Part shown: positions 43,654 to 56,100 of the stretch, piece by piece
Position numbering within the stretch: position 1 is the first letter of the stretch
Layout: every line of letters begins with the position of its first letter
Source of the DNA: Liolophura sinensis
Taxonomy: Eukaryota; Mollusca; Polyplacophora; Chitonida; Chitonidae
Assembly (NCBI RefSeq): GCF_032854445.1
Contig: NC_088307.1
Location: 7,936,001 to 8,000,000 of the forward strand
DNA length: 64,000 bases
Reading direction: 5' to 3'
The notes under the pieces: model-generated
Told to the model about the DNA's origin: nothing
The model's input: the letters and a program-made list of their open reading frames with translations, nothing else
Database searches by the model: none
Made by a program: the position numbers and the translations under genes

Positions 43654-46100
43654 AGGAAGGTGAGGAGAGAGCGGAGGGTGCGCAAGGATGGGACGGAGAG
43701 TGCGTAAATGGGTCGTTCTGATTGATGGATTGATGTGATGACGCCATGATGTCATGATGACGTCATGGTGTTCTAGAACGTGTGTGATGGTCTGGAAGCG
43801 TCTGTGTTGTAGTATAATGTTGTGGGCGGGCCAGGTGCACCGGCCAGCCTGCTTGGAGTACAAGTCATACACCCGAGGTCGTGGAGTGCCCGGTGGAGTA
43901 TGGGTGCACTCCACAGCACAGTTTACTCATAGCCTAGCTATGTCAGCGTAATTTATTCTGTCTGCATGACATCATTGCGCAAGCGCGACCGGAAGTAGCC
44001 AGACTCGTCACGCGCGCTTTGGACTTTATACGGTTCAGTCCCCATTTCACCATGCCATTAATACGCCATGATAAGCGATCCCGCAGGTGTGAACAGACTT
44101 CTGTACAGCACAGCCTGATGAGTAGAAGGCTAAGTTTTCAAAGCCAACACCTCTGAAGAAGCTGAAGACTGCTGACCACCCGTTACTACTCTATCACAAC
44201 AATGACGTCACCAAAGGCTTCCGCATCCAGGTGCAAGAGAGTAAGGTCACCTTTCATCAAAACTTTTGGGCAGCCTTACCAAAAGGAGATCACCATACCG
44301 GTAGACGCCTGGTAGCTTTTCACCTCCAGCTTGGAGCAGGGAGTGAACGGTAAAGCCGTCCACGCCATGCCAGCCAACGCTCCACCTACGGTTGACGGAG
44401 AGAGACTCACTCGCCTTACTAAAGATGTGTTTGTCAGTTTTTCGGTGTGCGAACATGCCCAAACCAGTAACTGATGGTGGTATGTGAATATCAAGCCGTG
44501 GGCTCAGTACTTTTCAGGGGAAAATATTCTTCACGTTTTTGCGGTGTATCCGTCTGGGTCGATGCTTACATCCCATTGCTTGAGGCTCTGTCTAAAATAG
44601 GACAATGTATTCCCCAACCGACACCCCCAGAACACCGACACCAGTAGCACTACTCTTGCTTTCACTTTCTACTGCCGGAAGCACCAATAGCAGCACACCA
44701 ACCACGCCACCGCCATTTTGATTGATATATTCTGATGGACTGGTGTGTTTCACGGGTGATTCTTGTCTTAGGCTAGCTTGTATATTAAGAGGCTTTGTCG
44801 ACAAAACTCACATAAAACGCGTGGTATCAAGCAGGTGTGGTCATTACCTACCTAGACAGTGACAGGTGAAGACGTCCGTCATTATAAAGTCAACTACTTT
44901 AGGATGGGAAGATCAGGACTGACACAAATCTCGAAGAGTACAAGTACGGTGAACGTGCCATGTTGGAAGACGGTCACGTGAACGAGGGTCGGTTCACCGC
45001 CCTCCGTGTGTTCACGAAAGACGTATGTAACCGTGTGGAGGATCCTAATCCCATCCTCTAGTACTATGACACGTCCAATGTCCACACAACCCATCACCCA
45101 CACCCCAGCATCCCACTCAGTGTGAGCCATCTCCCCCTGTCTCACCTTCCATGGTGGTCTCGTCCCTAGCCGTCTGTATTACCTGCGCTGTTCCCTGTTG
45201 GTGGACGGTACGGTGCAGTATAAAATAAGAGTGACTTCCTCGCCTATACAGCGTTCTCCAGTCCAGTTCAACCGTCATGATCCGTCGTCAACGACGGAGA
45301 AAAAACAAAAGTGAACCTTCTCAACTGTCTACGTTTTGTATTTACATGTATATAGATGTAACTTGTCTTCACCTACGTTTTGAGATCGTAAAGTAAAACA
45401 GGGTAAGATGGTGGTGGGGAAAAAATTCAAACAATCAAACACAGATATACATACACACATACATTCACAGCGATGTGCATATCTGCCCAAATACCCAGGC
45501 TTATTTCAGTAATGAACCAATACAAGCCCACACTCACGCTGAGACAGGCCAGCGTGTAGCAGACGATCACGGTTGAGGATGGGCGTGGCGTGCTTGCTGA
45601 CAGCGCGCCATACCCAACCAGCCAATCAACGCGCAGGCCGCGTATGAGGGTTCCTTTACAATCCCTCCACGAGCACTCAACTTTGCGGACACCAACGTCG
45701 TGCTGAGCCTGGAAGAACGGTAAAATGCTGGTGAAAAAAATAAGAACATGCAAAACCTTCTTCTACACCCATATTAAATACCCAGCCAATCACAATGGTG
45801 TTATAGTGCGTTTCGAAAGGTTTATGTGTGTCATCATCACAGGGTTATGAAGGCAGCAGACCAGGTCGTGGAGTGCACTCCACGCCCTCGGGTGCATCTG
45901 GCCCGCGTACTACAACACAGACGCTTCCAACACATCACAAATGCTCTAGAACACCATGACGGCATACCGTGTCCTATGACGTCATCATGACGTGATCATG
46001 ATGTCATCGCACGCACACGACCCTTTCCACCAATCACAGCGTCCCATTTACGAATCCTCCGTACCCTCCGCCCCCTCCTCCACCACCTGGCCTTAGACAA
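43654..46100. mobile_element. Element bounded by ~250-bp imperfect terminal inverted repeats, class unresolved
   Basis: Left arm 43654-43914 and right arm 45861-46100 are inverted relatives. Shared blocks: GCGGAGGGT(G/A)CG, CGTAAATGGG, GTCATGGTGTTCTAGA, TGGAAGCGTCTGTGTTGTAG, GCGGGCCAG, GGAGTG and a GTGCACTCCAC palindrome next to GTCGTGGAGTGC. The interior is more GC-rich than its surroundings and holds broken coding-like segments (plus strand about 44155-44345, 44340-44475 in another frame, 44925-45060) and TATAAAATA at about 45220 upstream of a short Arg/Lys-rich frame. It could be a non-autonomous DNA transposon or a decayed Maverick-like or virus-derived element; nothing identified supports choosing. 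Confidence 0.5.
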
Positions 46101-46772
46101 GGCATTTATAGATTTCCTCGTACCCAATCTTCGTGGGGCCATGGTGTGAATAAGGGGCTGGTGAAGTTTGTGTGGACGTTTGAGCAGATTGACGCTCGTT
46201 AAAGCCAAAGAAAACACTAAATGAAGTGTGTATCAGGTGAAAGGCCAGGAAAATACATATACTTTTAACGTTTTTCCAGCCGAGTAAAATGGTTTAAAAA
46301 CATCAAATTCTATGCTGATACGTAGTGACCCACAAGGTGTCTGTGTCGTCACCTCCATATTTTTAAATAGTTCGTTTCAACGTTCGCTGTTCGAATACAT
46401 TCATAGGTCTATATGTATATGTATTCAGAATAATGAAATTTGGCAGTCCATATGTGTTTTGTGACAAAAATCTGATGTGACGTCACTGGTCCCAGTGTGG
46501 TCAGAAAAGGCCATCGCAGAATCAAAAGATTGCAATGCATTTTACCATGTCCAAAACGTTATAAAACAATAAATCCAACTATTTTTGTGGACAGTGTTTA
46601 ATGGTCTTTCATCTGATATATACTTTATTTTAGATAGATAGATCCTTTACTTACCCAGGGTTACATAATTAGTTATAGACCTAGTTTAGAGTTTAGCGTT
46701 TTATTTCGCTGTGAAAGACGATGACGTGAGTGTGAGTAGGTATGTGAATATAATTTTATTATATCTCAAAAA

Positions 46773-46881
46773 TTTATTTATTTATTTGATTGGTGTTTTA
46801 CGCCGTACTCAATATTTCGCTTATACGACCGCGACCCGGAAAACCCACGGCCATTCGCAGGTTGCTGCAAGACCTTCCCAC
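46773..46881 (-). mobile_element. SINE-A, short copy with 11-bp target-site duplication
   Basis: TTTATTTATTTATTTG tail, TTTTACGCCGTACTCAA, truncated body ending GCAAGACCTTCCCAC. TATCTCAAAAA flanks both sides (46762-46772, 46882-46892). Confidence 0.92.
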
Positions 46882-48426
46882 TATCTCAAAAAGGTACAAA
46901 AATAAACAGCAAACAAAGCAGATTCGCAATGACCGCCTCAAAATACTCTGGAAAACATCAAATTTATACCAAAATATAACACATTTTTTTATCTCATATA
47001 CTCGACCAGTGACGAGCTTCTAAAGTTTTTAACGAATTTTAATGTCTTTTTCGAAGATTATGTAACTAGTATTGCTCTACAAGAGCATCAAATTTCTTGC
47101 GGATCCGTCGGTTGGTCCTTGAGAAGATGTTCACCACTGTGTAGCATAAGAGGCCAACAGTTTTCCAACAGACGAACTTCCGAAAACTAATAATCCTAGC
47201 AAGACCAATAGGCTTCCAACTTTACGCTTGGTAGTCTAGTAATGTGTGTATTAAACGAATAAAAACAAATATTTGTGTCTCTCTCTTTGGCAGATTTATT
47301 GCACAAAAACACAACACTATAAAATGTTCACTGACATATCTATATGTTATATATTACAGGAAAAGATCAAGTTATAATGCAGCAATTTATCAAAAGCTAC
47401 TTGGTAAAAATTAGGCCATGAACGGTATTCATAGTTTAATCAGTACAGAGTTATACTCCATCACAGTGCACGCTCACTTCACATTCCAGTCAGCACAACC
47501 AAATACTGAACACAATATTATGAATCACGCCAAGCTAAGATATAAGGGTGGTAGTGATATTGGTGTTGCCTTCCACCAAAGACGTTCTAATTTGTGCCAG
47601 AATAACCTGCCAAAGGTCAATGGTTTATTCTGGCTCTCCAGTTTCCTCCACGCCGCCATCGCATAAGTGACATATTCTAAAGCATGGCGTTAAACAATGA
47701 TAAAATAGTATGCTTATGTTGTTGTGTTTTTTTTTGGTGTTTTTTTTTTGTCAGAACCACGCACATCACAATTTCAGCGGAAGCTAAGCGTATCCTTACT
47801 GATAACGTCTGACTATTGATAAGTTCAAAGACACACAGAACTTACCTGGGGAGGTTCACACTTAAAGAAACTATATTAGGTGTCTCTACGGATTGAAAGA
47901 TCACTTTTATTTCGTGACAGCAGATGTGACATGAGCATAAGGCGCGGCGCATGCGCCGTCCAGGTGTGTGAAGCAGAATGCAACATGGCCACATGGTAGA
48001 CTACAAACCACCATTTGCATCTATTCGCAGGCCACCTAACAGCTACGCCCATATAGTTGCACAGATTCATATGACTCATAGATATGCATAAGCGCTCAAA
48101 TCCATGCCCTGGTTTGACGCAAAAATGTGCGACGCGACCGTGTGTGATCTGACTAGCATCGCCCACCACCTGTGCAAAAGGACAATATACTACTTATTGG
48201 ATGGTCTTCTGGAGAATAATTAAGTAGACAAATATGAAAGGCCACTAAACGTGTTCTTTCAGAGGAGAGGTAAAACTTGAAAAGCAAAATCGCATATATG
48301 TAACAACACTTTGCATCAATCTAAGATGTACAATAATCGTATAAATCTAAGATGTACAATAATCGTATAAATTGAAAAAGAATCCTCTGGTAAAATGACA
48401 AATTACGTTTCAATCTTAACTCTGCA

Positions 48427-48568
48427 GCCGTACGTGGAAGGGTCTTTCAGCAACCTGCGGATGGTGGTGGGATTTCCCGGGTCCCTCCCACCATAATGCT
48501 GGCAGCCGTCGTATACGTGAAATATTATTGAGTGCTGCATAAAACAGCAATTAAATACATAAATAATC
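48427..48568 (+). repeat. SINE-A, 5'-truncated
   Basis: GTACGTGGAAGGGTC, CAGCAACCTGCGGATGG, CCACCATAATGCTGGC, GAAATATTATTGAG, A-rich tail. Confidence 0.82.
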
Positions 48569-49833
48569 AATCTAAATAACACTCAACAAAACTGAAAAAA
48601 AAAACTTATTTAATATCAAAAATGTTTGGACTACATTAATGTTCAAAGAAAAGAAGAGTTTAGACACATCTGTTATTGAAAACAGAAGCGCTGTGTACAC
48701 TGTTTTCAAGTGGAAAATATTGAAGCGTTTAGTTCATGCAGTTGTCTCTCACGTCATTATTGTGAGTCGGCTTCAAAGGAGCCATAAAATATACCCCGAT
48801 CTTAAGCTTTCGCCAAAGAAAAAAAAACAAATGTAGATTGACAGCACATAGATCGAGGTACTTAGATGACACAGTGTTTAAATAGGCATTAATCTGTAAG
48901 TTAAACTTCACAATCTTGAGATTTCATTTTCCTATTTCATCCATAAAAAAAACTTTATATAAAAAGGTAAATGAACACAAAATGGAGTATTACACAAAGG
49001 AGGAGAATCCACACGAAGAACAAGAATAAATCGAAGTAGGCATATTTTACATATACAAGGTAAATATTGTTCAATGACAATTTGAAGTGCTTTTATTGAT
49101 TGATTTTGTTTGGCGTTTGCAAATCTCATTAAATAAAGAGGTGTGCAAGCTAGGGGAAGATGTGACCTCAATAGCACGTGACAGCATATTTACAAAGTGG
49201 ACATCAGCTGATAGACCACGCCATGCTGATTCGGAATATAAATTATTTTCTAAAAATTTTTCTTTATGAAAGACTTGAAAAAAATAGATTTTTAGGAAGA
49301 TCTTTCGGATCTTATTGTTTTATGAGGCCACCAGTGATGTGGGTGAGGCCACCACAAATGCGTGCTGGTCAAAATGGCTGTACATGAACAGCTACATTCT
49401 AGATAAATCTACAATGTACATGTTGACCCCACGCTGTTGGGTACGTAAAATTTAAATATATTGGTAACTAGCAATATTTAGATGCCAAACAGTAACGTAC
49501 GTCACCGGGCGGCACACAAATTGCATGTAAAATGATCCCGAATTTCCACCTTCCAGTAAAAAATGCTGAAAAAATCTTACTAACCATCACAGTTGTACAG
49601 GCTATTTACAACAGAAAAACACTTTTATCAGCAACGAAAGTGCTTTGCAAAATATCAGTAATAACCTTATTGTATCTGCCAAACATATTTGTGCAATATG
49701 TTCTTTTCAGTTCAGCATTTTGTCCTTTGCAAAACAGCAGTGTCACTATTGGAGGTCAAGTCTAGTAACCCTTCTTCGTCACCAAAAAACATATCCCGTA
49801 TGTAATTATTTAACTGCCATTGAGGTCAGTCAA

Positions 49834-50104
49834 TCAGATCTTTTCTATCTTCAGCACTAATGGCGGGCTTGGCTTCATGGTGATCCCTGAACTACGCTTG
49901 TAGTTCATTCCCACCACGGGTTCAAATCGCAAACTTCGAACAAAAGTAGCCAAAACTGTTGACATCTCCAGAACTGCGAAGCGGTGACCGATACACATGT
50001 GGGCGCCAGCCCCGAAAGGGAGGAAGCTGTATGGGTCTATGGTCTTGTCTCCAAGGAACCGCTCTGGTTTAAACACTTCCGGGTCGTCCCAGAACTGTGG
50101 TAAC
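49834..50104 (-). CDS. P450 last exon: meander and heme-binding loop
   Basis: Acceptor TTCAG at the 50105 side, stop TGA 49834-49836, 271 nt. Encodes LPQFWDDPEVFKPERFLGDK and the heme signature FLPFGAGAHMCIGHRFA, then a typical C-terminal sheet ending LKIEKI. Confidence 0.96.
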
Positions 50105-53100
50105 CTGAATGGAACATATGGAAAAGGTTTAATTAACAGACAATCTAGATTATTTGCATTTTTTGGATCAGAGCTTTCCGAAATGTGACGTACACTGTCC
50201 ATATTGATGGAAGGCAAGTGCTCTCTAACAAACAACATGTATAACCACAGGCGAACACCAGCAATAATACAGAACTACACTGACCTCTTCATAGTGCCGA
50301 CATGCAGGATTACACTGGCCTTGTCATAGTGCCGATATGCCGAGCTCACTGACCGAATCATAGCGCCGATATGCCGATCTTCACTGACCTCACCATAGTG
50401 CCGACATGCCCAACTACACTGACATCATAGTGCCGATATGCCGACCTAAACTGACCTCACCATAGTGCTGATATGCCGATCTACATTGGCCTCATCATAG
50501 TGCCGACATGCCCAAGTACACTGACCTAGTGCCGATATGCCGACCAAAACTGATCTCATCACAGTGCTGACATGCCGAACTACACTGTTTTGCAGCCATG
50601 CAGAAATGGACTGACCTCATAACAGTGCCAACGTGGAGAACTGCACTGACCTCATCATAGTGTCGACATGCAGAACTACACTGACCTCATCACAGTCTCG
50701 ACAGCCAGAACTACAATCACCTCACCACAGTGCCTATATGCCGACCTACACTCATCTCACCCTAGTGCCGACAACCAGACTGACACTAACATTATGATAC
50801 ATGTAATGTCCATATTTGATAATACACTCATCTAAACACACAGTCTACAGCCAGACCAGTACTAACCTCATCATAGTGCCGACGTGTAGGCCGATGGTAG
50901 TACCAGAGGGAATCTTGTATCCACACAGGGTGTCTTCCTTCAGGGATTTTCTCCAAATACTCGTCACAGGGGGCAGAAACCTAGAGACAACAAAAATAAA
51001 CACATTTATTTGTTTTGAAATCTTTTACGATGGGCGTTTTAACGCTCCTCATAAGGATCGATATCTTCATCTATTATTTCAGCACTTTTCGTACTGCTGG
51101 TTACCATTCCACTCAGACCTATTTCACTTACATGACAATACCAGTGTTTCTGTCTGAGGTAGAGCAATGGGAAGGCGTCTACGTTGTGACCAACTTCCTG
51201 GTCGAAACACAAACAAATCCGCGATAGCTTCATTTGAACCTGTGACCCCAACATTTCCAGAGAATGGGGGATTACAACTGACATTAGTCATCAGGCTCTT
51301 GGTCCACCATTGGCGACCACTTTGTTGCATGTAAGAACCATGTCGTGGCGAGCTAATTCATTGAATAAGGCTGGTTAAGTGACGATATAAACACTGCCCG
51401 CCTACCTGAGTGATAATCCCTGTCAAAAGTTTCCCCTAATTACAGGTGTTTATTTGATGTTTTCACCTACAAAGGTTATTTAACTTCACACTCGTGGGTT
51501 TCAAGGGAAAGACAAACTCAATCATCTAATTACGGGACGAGCTTCCGGAAAATGAAGCCGATTTCGAAACAGATGTTGTCAAAAGTAAGGCTTACGGTTT
51601 ACTAAAACCACCGACCCTGGTCAGATATTTACTAATGCAAAGCCGCAACCATGAAAGTATAATTGGCACCTAGGTTATCAAATAGCTAGACTGTGGGAGA
51701 CACTTGAATGTAAAACTTGAGATACCACCCTTAACGGTAATTTGCACAAAGACAGGGCATCATTTAAGTTGTGCTTTGAACAGACGAGCTAATAAATGAC
51801 CGAATAGGAGGTTTTATTGGCCAATGTGCCTGACGTGAACATCGAGAGCGAAGCTTTGACACAAAATCCATCGGAGCGCTTTTTCATTCATTAAATCTCA
51901 ATTAACCCTCCAAAAATTATTCATTTTCAAATTCCCAAAGCCCTTGATTATCTTTGATTACAACATGTACAAGTGCGGCTGAGCAATTCCATGCCCGACG
52001 TTAAGGTCAAAACGGGTGTTTTGAGATCGAACTCTTTTCTAGTTAAGGGTAAAAAAAGCCCTACTGCATCATGTGACATTTTAAAAATGTTAGTCAACAA
52101 CTCCTGATAGTACTTTTATCCATATCCTGTCTTGTCGTGTTCCAGAGGCACAAAAGGCATCCACGGGCTCAGTCGGTTAGCGCGCTAGCGCAGCGTAATC
52201 ACTCAGAAGCCTCTCACCAATGCGGTCGCTGTGAGTTCAAGTCCAGCTCATGCTGGTTTCCTCTCCGGCCGTAAGTGGGAAGGTCTGCCAGCAGCCTGCG
52301 GATGGTCGTGTGTTCCCCCGGGATTTGCCCGGTTTCCTCCCACCATAATTCTGGCCGCCGACGTATAAGTAAAATATTCTTGAGTACGGCGTAAAACACC
52401 AATCAAACAAATAAATAAATGAATTTTATCCATCAATCTGCTCTAAATAACTTTTATGCTATTATATACGCAATCAAAATACTGGCCTAAAATTTGTGAC
52501 TGGTTACAACTAAGAGTACGACATTTTTTTTAGCTTTGGTGAAAAATCAATTCGAACACAATACTTCTTAATCCTCGTGAAGCTGTAGATCAGTAAAAAT
52601 ATGCGCACCTCAGTGTCTCTCGAATGACGCAGTTCAGGTAAGGCATTTTGTCCAGACTGTCAGCTGTCATCACCAGATCGTCATCGTCATGGCAACTGTT
52701 CCTGACTTCCCTCCTCAGACGCTCCTGGACTTCCGGTAGCTCTGACAACTGCTTCAGCACCCAGGATAACCCTGTGGAAGTTGTCTGGGAGAGGAATGTA
52801 ACAGAAACAAGCTTGTATGAAAAAAAAAAAAAAAAACGCCTGCACATACAGTTTAATTTTTTTTATTCTTTTATATACTTTTTTTAGTTTGTTTTTAGTT
52901 TTTAAAACGCCTGCATATACAGTTTAATTTTTTATTCTTTTATATAATTTGTTGGTTTGTGTTGAACGTGGCTTTGTAAATAGGTCATGCTATTTTCGGC
53001 AGGGAACGTCGATTATGGATGAGGCCTGGTATATGAATGTCTGTGTTTTCTACGCTTACTTAGATTCACCTGTATGTCAACCCTGGAGGAGACTTGACAA

Positions 53101-56100
53101 AGCTAGGAGAAAGCTAGACAAAGCCCTGCGGACTGGAGGAGACTTGACAAAGCTAGGAGAAAGCTAGACAAAGCCCTGCGGAAACTAGATAAAGTACGGT
53201 GAAAATCAGGCACAACCCGGTGGAAACCAGACACAGCCCAAGTAGTAGCTTCTTTACTGAGGGACAGCAAAGATCAAACAACAGCAACATGCATAGGTTG
53301 TTTGCACTCATGCCCGATGTCCGGCAAAATCTGATAACACAAGCAATTCCTCTCCCCCCACGAGCGGGTCAAAAACAGCAGAGCGGGCTGCAGGTTTCAT
53401 TTCATAAATGGGATGCCAAAGTACTTATCGGGGCGTTTCAAAGCTCCCTCAAGATGGCTCGCAAGTGTTTTAAGCGGTTTTACTATTACCAGCATTTTGA
53501 TTGGCAAGAAGGAAATTTCGATTATTTGAATAAATTCCTTGCCATCTTGAGCATATTGGGCTTCCGTAGTCTAGGAGGTTAGCAAGCCAGCGCGGCGCAA
53601 TGACCAAGTATATCTAATTTTAGATAAATGTGTGATAAACATTGTACATGTGTGTACAAATATTTCTGTAATAACAGATTTCGCTCAGTGTTCATTCACA
53701 TTAAAATGATGTTCAGCGAAAGGGATAAAAAGAAATGAATTCTCTCCTTTATAACACTTGATGACATATATACCTCATGACCAGCCAATAAAAAGGTGAT
53801 GATTTGGGTCTGGATTTCGCTTTCTTCCAGCGCCGCACCAGTTTCATCTCTAGCCAGAATCAGATTGGTGAGTAGGTCCCTGGTATCTGACAATATATTT
53901 AATGCTGTGTAAGAATTTACACTTAAAGATAAACTGCACACAACAAATTTGTGAAAATATTTCAATAAGTATTTTAATATAAATATCTGTAGTCATCCAA
54001 TGTAACGTGGTGGTAATGAGGTGACCGTCATTCATGTTTACAAAGCTGTAACAGTTTTTTATGATGTCGTTGATGGTCACATAAATGAGCCGCTTTGACC
54101 TTCCAAAATATACAGTAAACAAGCTATGTTGTTTTGAAGACACTATGGACAGTACATATTTCTGCGGTTCATTTCTGGGGGAAATAAGCTTTACACGAAA
54201 ATGCTGTCAGTTTCATGAAATGTCATATGACCTACATGTAACTAAGAGCTCTCCTGTAAGCGGCACATGAATGCAAAACTTCAGCTCAATACTGTGATCG
54301 TGAATTTGGTAATTTACGGTAATTAACATGTATGCAGAGCATCAGCGATGGAACATCTCCCTTGTGTCAATACATGCTGTACTTTTGAGGTACCACCACT
54401 AACGTTTTGTTTATTCTTATACGCATTACACTAAGTCAGGAATTTGGTAATTTATGGTGTTTAATATGCACATAGCGTATCAACCATGGAATATCCCCCT
54501 CGTGATATTGTGCTCTACATGTGTTAAAAACTGATCTCAATACCTGCAGTACTGTTTGAAATACCACCACTAACATTTACACAAAGTTAGGAATTGGGGC
54601 CTCCGTGGCTCAGTTGGTTAGCGCGCTAGCGCAGCGTAATGACCCAGGAGCCTCTCACCAATGCGGTCGCTGTGAGTTCAAGTCCAGCTCATGCTGGCTT
54701 TCTCTCCGGCCGTATGTGGGAAGGTCTGTCAGCAACCTGCGGATGGTCGTGGGTTTCCCCCGGGTTCAGCCCGGTTTCCACCCAACATAATGCTGGCCGC
54801 CGTCGTATAAGTGAAATATTCTTGAGTACGGCGTAAAACACCAATCAAAAAAAAGTGCTTGGGGTTTAACGTCGTACTCAACAATTTTTCAGTCATATGA
54901 CGACGAAGGAATCCTTAGGGTGCATGTACGTGTAATGTGCCTCCTTGTTGCAGGACGGATTTCCACCGCTCTTTTATCTAGTGCTGCTTCACTGAGAAGA
55001 CTTACCGAAGGCAAGTAAGCCGCCCCGCCCGAGCCATTATACTGATACGGGTCAACCAGTCGTTGCACTATCCCCTTCATGCTGAACGCCAAGCGAGGAA
55101 GTTACAACTTCCTCTTTTAAAGTCTTAGATGTGACTCGATCCTGGATCGATCCTGGATCTACCGGTCCTGACATAAGTTTGAACCTTTGATACAGTTAAC
55201 ATTACTCACTGTCTTTGTCCGATGTGTGTAAAGCTGTGCGTTTTTTCTTCATGACTGATTTCACCAAGAGATCCACCATTTCTTTGTTCTTTTTGAAGCG
55301 ACGGTTTTCCTCAAATGGTAGGTATTGGTAAAATGGCAGGCTTTTCTTGATACTGACAGAGAAAGATAACTGTTCAAAAGATCATTGTTAAATAGATCAT
55401 TGTTCAAAAGATTATTTTGTTCTATTTTATTTAAATATATTTTCATGGCTATCATTTGAAATGAAAGTAAGCCTTCGTTATGAGCTAAAACTTTTGTTCT
55501 GCTTACAATCTGTTTATGAGAAACTACTATGAACTGCTTGTGTTCAATACAATAACCTTTAGCAATGGATCTTAATTTAAAAATAATATCATACAAAAAA
55601 CCTTCTTCATTTTACTAAAGATTTGTCTTTCGCCTTTCATATATTAATAATTGTACATATTTGTAGGTACTATTTTCTATTTTCATTGATTGCAACAACG
55701 TAAATTCTTATCTGGCCCATCTCCATTAAAGTCACATGGTCGCCCAAATACTCGGTATTTTTGCGTTCTTACAGGATGGCACAAGCATCGGGTATTTTTC
55801 TCAAGGAGTAAAAAGTCACAATCTTTTCGTTAATCCCAACCTCAGCATTGTACTTTAAGTGAAAGTTTAAGAATAACCAAAAAAAAAAAAAAAAATTAAA
55901 ACTGAAAATTCTGCCAGAACATGCAAATAAGGCGCTGTCAGTTCAGTGGAAATCGGGCATATGACAAAAGGGGTAATAGTGCTGAAAGCAAAATGAAAGG
56001 ACTTGACAACCAATCTGGTGATCAATGTTAAGTATTAAGCCCGTCAGTAGCACGAAAAATAAAGTTATGCGTTTGTTTGTTTTATGCATATATATTAATC

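Larger units (their letters stand above)
46110..49833. other. Intergenic region between the TIR element and the P450 gene
   Basis: Contains two SINE-A copies (46773, 48427), a SINE-C-like tail near 47600-47705 (AAGTGACATATTCTAAAGCA, TGGCGTTAAACAATG) and a 27-bp duplication at about 48318-48371 (ATCTAAGATGTACAATAATC). No gene recognised. Confidence 0.45.

Noticed and set aside
52113-52434. TTTTATCCAT on both sides of the SINE-A at 52157 as a target-site duplication
   Set aside because: The left copy lies about 40 bp before the SINE head rather than adjacent to it, so it is probably chance.
53199-53582. 127-aa forward frame in a P450 intron
   Set aside because: Begins in a local duplication and SINE-like debris, antisense inside an intron, with no recognisable domain.
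54596-54690. tRNA genes at SINE heads (also near 7607, 10898, 21765, 27090)
   Set aside because: A and B boxes are present, but the acceptor stem does not close and each is fused to a SINE body; these are tRNA-derived SINE promoters.
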